Positions 1 to 10,578 of a stretch of 64,000 bases of DNA are shown here, in pieces. Source of the stretch: Antedon bifida (lineage: Eukaryota > Echinodermata > Crinoidea > Comatulida > Antedonidae); contig OY727102.1 of assembly GCA_963402885.1 (NCBI GenBank), forward strand, positions 1,178,001-1,242,000, in the 5' to 3' direction. The position numbers were made by a program, and so were the translations under genes. How positions within the stretch are numbered: the stretch's first letter is position 1; each line of letters starts with the position of its first letter. The notes beneath the pieces were generated by a model, which was not told the DNA's origin, searched no databases, and saw only the letters and a program-made list of their open reading frames with translations.

Positions 1-385
1 TTGTTACAAAGTGAAGTGTCACAGATCAGAGTGCAAGAGTACTTTGATTGCTTTGAAAGTAAAAATCATTGTGCATGACTTTCGTATCATAAGTGTCGTA
101 CACTGATCTTATCAAACAAAGGATCAGTTTGGTAAAAGTGGAGTTTACTATTAATACTAATATTTTCATAGTTTGATATGCAACCGTACCTCTGTAGGTC
201 TGAACAGGCCTTTACGTGTCATTGTCATGCAGTAGATCGAAAAGACAAAAACCAAAACAAATAAAATGTCAAATAAAAGTTTTCTGTATTTAATTTATTG
301 TATTTAATTGTATTTGAGAATTGTTACTGGCATATTTACCTTCGATGAATACTGATATTGTAAATATTTTGTCTTGGTATTGTAG
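1..385. other. Intronic or upstream DNA of RIOK1, no feature seen
   Basis: AT-rich sequence before the first recognisable RIOK1 exon. No reading frame resembles the acidic N-terminus expected of RIOK1, so the first coding exon(s) probably lie left of the window. Confidence 0.4.
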
Positions 386-3300
386 ATTTTACTAAAAGGT
401 TTAATGCTGCTAGATCTAATGTTCCACAGGTATGAATGTTTTACATTATTAACCCCTTGATATTATAATGATACCTTAAGCTCTTTCTTTACTATTAAAC
501 TTTATGTTACAAAAACATGTGATATGCCCATATATGGACATGATGATGTCATATCACTACCATATGTAGTCATCAAAGCAAATGTCTGATGTGTTATTAA
601 TTGTCATCTTTTATCATTTTTTATTTATCAGAATTTATCAGAACACATACAGTAAATCTATATTAATTTCAACTAAATATCTAAAAGATGAAAGCAAGAG
701 GATAAAACCTTATCAAATGAAAAGCTTGTTTCCAGGAGTCCTTAATAAGTGAAAAGCCAGTTACAAATCCTGTAAAATGATATAATTTGTATAAGTTGTT
801 GTTTATATTTATTGTTTTGATTGCAGCCCAATGCTCACCAACCAAACAAACAAAAGCAAAAGACACAGAATTATCAGGTACTGTCAAATATCTACATAAA
901 TTATAATCTTCATAAAAGAGATGTTTTTTTTAGAAATAACACAATTATAATTAATTCCTTTTGTGATAAAATATTATTTTGTTCTCAACAATGAAATTGA
1001 AACCACAAATATTCAGTAGATATATCTGATAAACAAATCAGATTATTTGAAAGTTTCAATTACATAATGGACCATGTCAAAATTATATGTTTTACACAAT
1101 GTTATGTTTAATATTGTTTGTATACTGTAATCTTTTCATCATCTTTTCTAGCCACATGAAAAAAACTTTCAGAAATTTGTAAACAAAATAAAAGTTGAAC
1201 GTTATGAAGGGCCAGCACTGCCAGGCTCTGCCTCAAATCAACTTCTGCGTAATAGCAAGAAACAAGAGACAGGAAGGTAAACAACAAACAAACAAACAAA
1301 CATTACTAGACTATTAATAATGAATATTGAAGAATTCTAATGTGTGTGACAGTATATATAAATATACATAAGGAGAGAATATACTACTAGGCTTTAATGC
1401 ATTACATTTAAAGCTCTGTCTACACTATAAAACTTTATGTCACAAAACAATATGCAAGATATGCCCATATATGGTCACGGTGACACATCACTACCATATT
1501 TGGACACACTTTTGTTAATCTAGTTTGATTGTGTAGACAGAGCTTTATGTAAGAATTTTGCAAGACTAAAATCCCTCACTGTGGACCAGTACTGAATCCG
1601 CATTTGAACAAATAAATTATGTTAAAAACTAAGAATTTAAGTTAAAAAACTAAGAATCTAAGTTTAAAACTAACAATCTAAGTTTAAAAACTAACAATCT
1701 AAGTTTAAAAACTAACAATCTGGCATCTTTTTACAGAGTAAGAGTGAAAGAAAAAGCTGATAGGGCTACAGTTGAACAGGTAAATTGATATAATTACAAT
1801 TTTTTACAGTAATACAATTATAATCCATTATCAAGTATAATCCCACCCCTAATTTGAACTAAATTATACTTTGGCAAATTCTATATTAATGCAAACTCAG
1901 GCTAATCCCACCCACTGATTGTCTCTACATTTCATTGACTTTAATAACATTTTGACTTTGAAACTCTCTCCCAATACTCGACAACTTTGGGCTGGACTAA
2001 TAATTTTCTAGTATTCAGGAAAGTATGGTATTTTGAATATGTTTTTAATGTCAAAATCCTTTTGAACCTCAAAAAGTCTGGTTATCTGGTATGGTATTTT
2101 CTGGTTTCAGTATTGAGCCCGTCCGGTATTGAGCGAGTTGACTGTAAATAAAATAAATTATGTTCTTATAAAATATTATAATCATATTATATTTATACCA
2201 GGTGCTTGATCCAAGAACTCGTATGATTCTGTTTAAAATGTTGAGTCGTAATGTGATCAGTGAGATTAATGGGTGCATTAGTACGGGCAAAGAAGCTAAT
2301 GTTTACCATGCAACGACAAGTGACGGATACCATAAAGCAATCAAAGTAAGACTTTTCAAATTGTTTAAAGGTTCGCATCGCAAATAAACACTCTACTTTG
2401 TGGTACAGCATGCGTTTTCAAACAGGAATTAAAATGCAGTGGTGGATCCAGGGCCATAAAAATGATAAAATGAACTCAGTGAATTGGTCAATAGAAAGAG
2501 GCCTATAAGTCAACACTACAAGACCATATATTCTCCTCTTAAGTATGTCCTACCCTCACAAACTAATATTAAACCAAGTATTTAAAATGTAAATTTTACA
2601 GGTATATAAAACATCTATTCTAACGTTTAAAGACCGTGATAAATATGTGAGTGGTGAGTACAGATTTCGCCATGGTTACTGTAAACATAACCCCAGGAAA
2701 ATGGTTAGAACATGGGCAGAAAAGGAGATGAGGAATCTAACGAGGTTAGCTTTATTAATCAATGTTGCTTTTTTTTTAAAGTTCATAGTTTTTTTATTAT
2801 TATTATTAATGTTGTTAAGAGAATTGTTATACAGTTAACTCTCCCAATACTGGACTCTCTGGAAACCGGAATCTGTCTCAATACCATATTTTCCTTGAGG
2901 ACCAAAAAGTCTCAAATCAAATAAAAAACCATACATAAAGGGAGAGAAATAATAGTACTAATACAGTCAGAGGTGTTTTTGAATTAAGTTCAAACAAGAG
3001 TGGGATTTTACATTTGTTAAAGTCCATTACTTATTATATATAAATAAGCAATTAGTTTTAGGATTAAATTGAGTTTTAATAAATGGTTAACAATCTTCAC
3101 TAGATCATGTTAAGCTGATCACATTATTTGATGATTTTAGGATTCACATAAAATGACTGGCTTGATCATGATCAGTAATCATGACCAACAGTGAATGTGA
3201 ACATACATAAAATGACTAGTTTGATCATGATCAGTAATCATGATCAACAGTGAATATGAACCTACCTAAAATGACTAGCTTGATCATGATAAGTAATCAT

Positions 3301-6300
3301 GATCAACAGTAAATGTGAACCTACAGTACCTATTAATTAATTCAATTTCTGATTGAATAGCCTGTGTTAAATTACTTGTGACCTTGTTTTTTTTTGCAAT
3401 GTATTTTCAATGAATAGTCAATATATGTTGAATGATCACTTTCTGTAGGTTACACAATGCAGGGGTAAATTGCCCTCAGCCAGTCATCTTAAGAAGTCAT
3501 GTATTAGTTATGGAGTTTATTGGGGTTGATGGATGGTGAGTTATCCAGCAGTTGTCACTTTAATCAAACATTTTACAATTTTTTTGGAATTTCAGTCCGA
3601 GTTTAAATTTCTTTTTGAAACACTTTTTATTGAATGTGCCATTTTAAATTCACAAAATAGAAAAAAAAATATTTACATGAAAACACTGTAATTTAAGGCA
3701 AAATTGTCTGTTAGGAAATGCGTTTTTGGTTAAAGGTAACCGTTTAAATAAAAAATTATTTTAATAATAGCCTATAGTTAATATGAATGGTTTTCCATAT
3801 TTATGGCAAAATGGTTTCTTTTTTCAGAATAAAAATAAAATTTAATAATGTTGTATTATAGAAAAAAATAACAGTTCTTTGTATTCCTTGTTTTGTAACT
3901 TCAATTATTTGATTGTTTTACAGGCCTGCTCCATTATTAAAAGATGTACCCTTGTCTGAAAGCAAGTCTCGTGAGCTTTACTTAGACTGTGTTTACACAG
4001 TACGAAAGATTTACCAAGAGAGTAAATTAGTTCATTCAGACTTAAGTGAATTTAACATGTTGTAAGTTTAATTATTTCACTTCAAATCTTGTTTTATTTC
4101 ACTTTCATGATCACAAACTAAATTTTTTTGATGTGTATCAATCTTGAAATCAGTTGTGTTTTATTTGGTGATGATAAATCAATGTCTGCCATTATGTATG
4201 GAGCACCAGTAGTTAAACCTGTTTCCATCGTATCTATCTACTTGGCAATCTAGTATATGAATCAATTATGAATTATTCGTAGCTTTCACACGTTATCTAT
4301 TTGAGATTAAATCATTGGATCTTTTGCTTTTTGTTTCTATGTGTACTTTTATCTTTCTTATTTAGATATTGTAACGATAAAGTTTACATCATTGACGTAT
4401 CGCAATCGGTAGAGCATGACCATCCTCTTGCTCTGGAATTTTTACGTAAAGATTGTACAAATATTACAGGTGATTGATTGATATAGCTAATTTTGTTTGT
4501 GTTTATTTGATATACCATTCTGTAGCAGGATTATTACCAACCAATTAAAGATGTATTGTCCCCCAAAAACATGAAAATGAAGATTAATAAAAAAGACTTT
4601 GAATAAGCCATTTCACAGTTTAATAAATTTCGTATAAAAAAAATGTTTTTCACTTTACTTTCACTTTATAAAAAGACAAAATAAATGGTTAAATTCAACC
4701 ACAAAAACCTAGTCAATTTGACTATTTTTTGTTTAAAATTATAGTTTTTCCTGGTAAATAAATTTTTTTTATCATCTAAATTTTGGTCAAAGTGAATAAC
4801 TATTATGTGAAATTAAAATGGCATATTCAACAAAAACATTATTATTATTATTTTTTCAGGGGGACAATATATCTTTAAGCTATATTTTTCTTATTCATTT
4901 TGTTTATATTTGTACTTTGTACAATAGGTTTCACCCACTTTAATTCACCATACAATAAATGACGTCATTGATATCCTAGTGGAAATTCATTCATTCTTCT
5001 TGTACCATAAATGTTATCAACCCAACCCTTAATACTATGGTTGTTTTACTCATAATCAGTTATGGTTGAATGCATATTGTTCAGTCAAAAGTTTTTAAAA
5101 TAACAATTTGTTTCAACCACTCTATTTTATCGTACAATAAATGACGTCCCTGATATCCTTGAGAAAACATTGTGGTCACGCTTGAAATCACAAAAATTTC
5201 AACCAATAATTTCTCTATCCTTTTTCTAAGTTTTTTATATTTTATCTGGTCAATATTTCTACTTACTGTATACATTGTTTTTATCTTATTTTTTACCATT
5301 TACCATTCATCCATTTCATATTGTTTTTTACATTTTTTTTTTTACAGAATTTTTCCGTAAAAAGGGTGTCTGTACAATGACAATGAGGGAGCTGTTTGAT
5401 TTCGTAACTGATCCTAATATTAATGCAAATAATGTTGATGATTATATAGAAAAGGTAATACTCACTCTCTGTATACATGGAATTTATGATATGAAAATGA
5501 TATGATAAGGCCTTGAAAAAAGTATTTAAATCCGTATTCTTCTTCAGTAGAAACCGGCTCTTACAAATAAAAATAATATTTGACCGTTTTCTAATTTATT
5601 CTCAGCTTGGACAACATAACAATTCTTTTTTACGCCTAGCGGTAGTGACACTAACATCCCAGACTTCTTTTGAAGTTGATAATTAACTTCTCTGGAAATT
5701 ATTATATTTTTTTTTCTATTTTACAGGCAATGAAAATTGCATCTGAACGGTCCGAAAATGAACCCACAGAACAAGAAAAAGTAGATGAAGGGGTAAGCAT
5801 ATTTCTCTAGTTTAAGATATTTTCTGAAAATTATGTTCATGGTTCATCCTTTTAATAAGCCTCTCAGAATTCACAGTTTGTGTTTTAAAAATTGATGAAT
5901 GTTTAAGTAGGCCGGCCTATTCATGGAATGGATAGAATATATATATATATATATATAACTTTACTATAATTTTAACATCTCAACATATTCAACTTTGAAT
6001 ACACCACTGCACGTGTGTTTAGTCTTTGTTAGTCTGTTTTGTCTGCATGTATCTTCTTCAATGATATTCATATATTTAATATGATTGTTTGCTGCCCTCT
6101 ACAGGTGTTCAAACAGACGTACATTCCAAGAACTCTTGATGAAGTAGATGATTATGAGAAACATATCCTAAAAATACAAGGTGGAGCAGGCGAAGAGGTT
6201 AGGTTAATATAATTATTATAAAATTAATAATAATTCTTATTGTTTTATTTATTAATGAAGGTGAAACAATGAATCAAGAAAGTCACAATATTTGAAGATA

Positions 6301-9154
6301 AAAATATATGATATTCTTGAGTTTGGACAAGGAAAAGATTAACTAGAATTTAATTCGTCACTTTGACGAATTATAGGTGATCATTTTTATAATTTTATTG
6401 ACATTAATATTAATAAACATGCACGTATGTTAACATACAATCGGAAAATGTTGATGTATGCCATCCTATTATACGCTTATAGTGCTGAGTTTTGCCTATT
6501 TATATGCCATATACATTATGTACAGTATATACTGTACATCTATATACAGTGTAGAATTGGTGAAATTACGGACACACAACATGATCTAACTTTTTGGTAC
6601 TGATGACATTATGAAAATAAACTTGTGGATACCAATATCGAAAGATAATGAATTGAGCAATAAAATATAACAATTGGAAGAAAATTTGGCACGTAGAAGC
6701 GCGGTGAGCGCCTTTTGAAATTTGTATAACTTTGACGAAAGAGATGAAAAAACTACTTTTTTGCTTCAACTGGCCATATGATAACTTCATAACATTCGAT
6801 AGGCTTAATTTGTATATGCATTCATATCTACATTTCACCAGCTCTCATAATAAGTTATAAACATCAAGGTCAACTTTAATTCAGAAGAGCTGTAAGGAAT
6901 TCAACTATACGTTGTAGGTGAAATTACGTAACCACCATTATTCAAATTTTAAGACGTGATGACGTCATCGAAATGAAAATATTGGCAACTCATGAGTAAC
7001 ATCATTGGTTGAGGTAGAATATATTTAAAATAAAAAAAAAATCGAGCACAGATAAGCGAGTTACGCTCTGTTGAATATGGTGGTCTATGACAAAATGGGA
7101 AAAAACCCTAATTTAAAATTCATGTGGCCAAATGATGACGTCATACCATTTTGTATGTCTAATGGGTATATACATTTATATCTACAACTCATTAACTTCC
7201 ATAATAAGTTTAAAAAAATGGGGGTCATCTTCCATTCTGAAGAGTTATATTCATTTTAAAAAGGCCTTATTTTTTACCATTTTTAGCACTTTTGTACAAT
7301 TAATGTGCGCATTTTGTCATTTTGAACGTGCTCGTATAGCGTTATTTTAAGTCGGAATGGACTCAAATTTAGTGAATGTACTAAGTAAGATGACTAGGAT
7401 GCAATTTGTACAAAAAATTGGTATTTTTTAAGCTTTCTATGTATGCACGCGCAAAAACACGTTTTTGCGCAGTAATTTTTAAAAACATGCAAATGGCCTA
7501 ATTTATGCTCTAAATTGATCAAAACGTAATTTTGAGCTTTTTAAATTTTTAACGCGCGATTTCACGCGAATGACCTTGAAACGCGCAAGTTTTTATTTGC
7601 TAATATTTTTACCTTTACCTGAAGTTTACGTGTAGTAAATTTCATTAATATGTGATAATGAATTATGGAAATATGATTCATAATGTGATTTCACAAAATG
7701 GCGTATAAATGACGTCACGGTTGAGTGATCACGCTGAAAAGCTTATTATGACTAGGTTACAGTATTTGAAAGACATTGTGAAATTTTGGTAATCATTGAC
7801 ATTTAACTTTTTGAGATATTTGTTACACAAAAAGTGTACAGAAAGAATAAAAAAAATAAAAAAAAAATAAATAAAGATTTCATACAATAACAATAGGTGA
7901 TCATTTTATTCTAAATGATCACCTAATAATATTTAATAACCATATACAATTACAATGTTATTCTTTCTTTCAGATATATTACAGTACGTTAACTGGAATG
8001 AAACCAGACTTAAGTGGTGTACAACAGGTAAATCACTATTAGCCACCAAATCTCAACTCACCTCTTAAATATTTTGCTTTTTAAATCACCCTAGTAACGG
8101 CTAAGAAATAGTTTTTAATTTTTCAAATGCATTTAAACTAATGGTTTAAAATAAAGGGGACATTTTGTGAACGCTCGCAATTTGAATGAATTGCGAAATA
8201 GTTTAATGAATTTAACAAAACATGTTTGTAAAAGACGTATAAACTTATTTAATTATTATTTTGGCAGCAACCAGCACTGTTATCAGAACAAACAAATGAA
8301 GAAATAGATGATAGCGACACTGGTAGTAGTGACGAGGAGAGCGAGGGCAGTCTAACAGAAAGTAGACAAAGTCATAAACACCAAAGGTCAAGGGATGAAT
8401 CACCAAATACTAAAAAGGTCAGTTACGGTCAAGAAACTTAATTCTGATTCCACTCGTTATTACGGGTCACAGTTTTATGTAGTACTCCTCATTTAAATCC
8501 TTGTCTACACAATCAAACTTTATGCGACAACAAAATGTGATGTGCCCATATATGAATATGATGTCATATCAGTACCATATTAAGGCATATCACTACCATA
8601 CGTGGACACATCACACTTTTTTTGTCAAACTAGTTTGGTAGTGTAGACAGAGCTTTAGTCGTAGCTAAAAACCGTCTCTCAAATGGAAAAATAATTTAAT
8701 TCAAAGTTTAATTTGAAATCCTTTTCAAAGACTTCTATTATAATACATATATATTTTTAAATTGTATTTAATGATCAGCTTCGGCTAGATGGAATGCCCT
8801 CATAAAATGTAGTTAAAATAAATACAAAGTCATAGTCAGAGTTGAAAAAGTGTTAAGGCAACGCAAGCCTAAATGTTTTTGTAATAATCTAAACAATCAT
8901 GTGTTGTGGATAAATTACAATTTTGAAGAATGTTGTGCCACATACTGTCTACGACCTAAATAAAATAAACCCATTAAAAATCTTGTTCAAATCTTTTCTG
9001 TAATAAATTTTGCCTAATATTTAACATCTATTTCTAGGAACGAAAACAAGCAGTTAAAGACGAAAAGCGTGAAAAGAGAAAAACTAAAGTACCTAAACAT
9101 CTGAAGAAACGAAAAGAAAAACTTTCAAGAATTAACAAAGGTGGCAAAAAGTAA
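386..9154 (+). CDS. RIOK1: Serine/threonine-protein kinase RIO1 (15 exons, 5' partial)
   Basis: RIO1 is an atypical kinase/ATPase that acts in cytoplasmic maturation of the 40S ribosomal subunit (family knowledge). Coding exons read here: 386-429, 827-877, 1152-1276, 1737-1779, 2202-2345, 2602-2744, 3449-3535, 3924-4061, 4366-4469, 5348-5454, 5727-5792, 6105-6197, 7974-8027, 8268-8417, 9038-9154. All introns are GT-AG and all phases agree, giving 487 residues before TAA; human RIOK1 has 568, so about 80 N-terminal residues are missing. Seen motifs: [17 protein letters not shown] entry segment, nucleotide-binding [11 protein letters not shown], catalytic lysine in AIKVYK, catalytic loop [10 protein letters not shown], metal-binding aspartate in [14 protein letters not shown], an acidic serine-rich stretch (exon 14), and a basic tail ending [15 protein letters not shown]. 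Exon 386-429 is the least certain: it is short but splices in phase. The gene converges on the ADP/ATP carrier. Confidence 0.93.
478..592. mobile_element. Degenerate copy of the GCTCTGTCTACAC inverted-repeat element
   Basis: The left end (AAGCTCTTTCTTTACTATTA) and the core around ATGCCCATATATGGACATG match the other copies. The right terminal repeat is decayed. It lies between the first two RIOK1 exons in this window. Confidence 0.5.
1411..1545. mobile_element. MITE, GCTCTGTCTACAC family, copy in RIOK1 intron
   Basis: Ends AAGCTCTGTCTACAC and GTGTAGACAGAGCTT are exact inverted repeats. The core carries the family's ATATGCCCATATATGG segment. Flanking TA on both sides may be the target duplication, but this is not clear in all copies. 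No coding capacity, so it is non-autonomous. Confidence 0.75.
1618..1724. repeat. 21-22 bp tandem repeat, about five copies
   Basis: Unit close to AAGTTTAAAAACTAACAATC, with the later copies nearly identical. The array ends about 13 bases before the 3' splice site of the exon at 1737, so it overlaps the region where the polypyrimidine tract would sit. Confidence 0.8.
1957..2150. mobile_element. Possible Tigger/pogo-like inverted-repeat remnant
   Basis: The right end reads GGTATTGAGCGAGTTGACTG and the left end CTCTCTCCCAATACTCGACA, an imperfect inverted repeat. The ends resemble pogo/Tigger termini (CAGT..ACTC). A related single end lies at 2832-2912. Confidence 0.35.
2832..2912. mobile_element. 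Single end related to the 1957-2150 element
   Basis: CAGTTAACTCTCCCAATACT followed by GGACTCTCTGGAAACCGGA resembles the terminus at 2128-2150 in reverse orientation. The partner end was not found, so this is a fragment. Confidence 0.3.
3147..3323. repeat. 59-bp tandem repeat, three copies
   Basis: CATAAAATGACT recurs at 3147 and 3206 and, as CCTAAAATGACT, at 3265, giving a period of 59. Each unit holds TTGATCATGATCAG followed by TAATCATGATCAA, so each unit can fold into a hairpin. It lies in a RIOK1 intron. Confidence 0.85.
4928..5158. repeat. Dispersed direct repeat of about 50 bp in a RIOK1 intron
   Basis: The stretch at 4928-4976 recurs with changes at 5110-5158; both share ACAATAAATGACGTC and GATATCCT. 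The two copies are 182 bases apart. The source is unknown. Confidence 0.55.
6375..7924. mobile_element. Candidate 1.55-kb non-autonomous DNA element in RIOK1 intron
   Basis: Outer ends AGGTGATCATTT (6375) and AAATGATCACCT (ending 7924) form a 12-bp inverted repeat. An extra internal copy of the end at 7894 gives a terminal hairpin. The interior has no credible ORF, but two stretches (near 6590-6900 and 7080-7260) look like diverged copies of each other. No certain target-site duplication. It fills most of the 1.8-kb intron between exons 6105-6197 and 7974-8027. Confidence 0.4.
8506..8655. mobile_element. MITE, GCTCTGTCTACAC family
   Basis: Left end is diverged (CCTTGTCTACACAATCAAAC); right end GTGTAGACAGAGCTTTAG is typical. 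The core has ATGTGCCCATATATG and CATATCACTACCAT. It lies in the last RIOK1 intron. Confidence 0.7.
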
Positions 9155-9418
9155 ATTTTAAAAAGTTGATTTTTTATTTTAAATGTTCTTTAACTCCCCG
9201 TGGATTAAAATATATTATTATATTATAAATTGTATGGATTGCAGTATACAGATTAAAAGTAATACTACAGTAATTCCATTAATTTTATTTAAAAAGGTGA
9301 AATAAATACAAAATCAAACATTGAATTTAAGTAAAGTGTATAACACAACATTTAATAGATTCCAAAATAAACAATGTAGTCATTACATGCTATATTTAGC
9401 ACCATTTACTTTTATATA

Positions 9419-9424
9419 AATAAA
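9419..9424 (+). terminator. Possible poly(A) signal of RIOK1
   Basis: AATAAA 265 bases after the RIOK1 stop codon. A second AATAAA at 9301 is equally possible; which is used cannot be told from sequence. Confidence 0.35.
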
Positions 9425-9461
9425 GAATTTATTGAAAATATTGCACCATTTTCTCGTATAA

Positions 9462-9624
9462 AACTCTGTCTGCACTATTAAACTAGTTTGACAAACAAAG
9501 TGCGATGTGCCCAAATATGGTAGTGATATTCCCAAATATGGTAGTGATATGACATCATCATGTCCTTATATGGGCACATCACATTATTTTGTCACATAGA
9601 GTTTGATAGTGTAGACAGAGCTTA
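9462..9624. mobile_element. MITE, GCTCTGTCTACAC family, with internal duplication
   Basis: Ends AAACTCTGTCTGCACTATTA and GTGTAGACAGAGCTT are inverted. The core segment CCCAAATATGGTAGTGATAT occurs twice in a row in this copy, followed by GACATCATCATGTCC. Confidence 0.75.
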
Positions 9625-10578
9625 AGGTTCATTGCTTGTTTTGATAGAAAACACACAAGTAACTGCAATCTGTGCCACTATACAAAGATAACATATTAAA
9701 GCTACAATCCCTCATTGCATTCAGTCAATAGCATTCATTTATTGAAAAACCCAATATATAAGGATTAACTATTCATTATAAAACAGATTTTGTTGAATAT
9801 GACTTTGGTTATAAAAAAAATATGGCATAAATAAATTATATTACTTGCAATTAAAATTGTTTTATTCAAATTAGTCTGACCATATTATTATGAGCTGAAC
9901 CCATCTCTGAAATATTCAATAAGATTTACTTTTTCAAACTTAAAAAAAAATTTATTATGACTGATTTTAAAGTTTGATTGAAGAGTTGGCTCTTGTGTAT
10001 AAATATAACACTATAAACTATGAAGAGGGTTAAAGAAAAAAAGAAACAAAGAAAAAAGAAAACAATACGCAGTATTAATTTATGAATAACAATATGAATT
10101 ATCGCTTAGGGTCTTTGCAAGCTACAATTATAGGAAGGAAAAGCTGTATTGTAGTACTTCCTGCCAGAAATATTCATAATAAATGTGCACATTTTTTGTG
10201 CTACAAACCTGAAAGTTATTCAGAACCTTGTATAAACACGGACCTATTGCTCCATGATATAAGATTTTATAGTATGGGAAGCTCAACCTGCTACACAGTA
10301 TGCATGGTTTTGGGGTTGTGTAAAGGACTTAAGAAAGTTTAAAATGCTTTGGGGTGGGAAGGTGCAGTTATTTCCCTTCAGCACAAGCCAATGATGTTTG
10401 ATGCCATGTATTTTCAGCTGTGTTAAAGCATTTTAACTTCATAGAAGTGTAACTTATTGAATCTTTCCCAAAACATACAGTAGCTTTGTTTTTTTTTTGT
10501 GCAGAAAAAAAACCCAGTATTTTTGTGCCTCGGACCATTTCAAATACATTTGTCGCTGATCTTGTTTAAATTCTGCAT

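Larger units (their letters stand above)
9155..10578. other. Convergent intergenic region, RIOK1 to ADP/ATP carrier
   Basis: AT-rich sequence that should hold the 3' UTRs of both genes. For RIOK1, AATAAA occurs at 9301-9306 and 9419-9424. For the carrier (minus strand), TTTATT on the plus strand at 9858 and 9950 are possible signals. Apart from the MITE at 9462-9624 nothing else is recognisable; short ORFs here look like chance. Confidence 0.5.
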
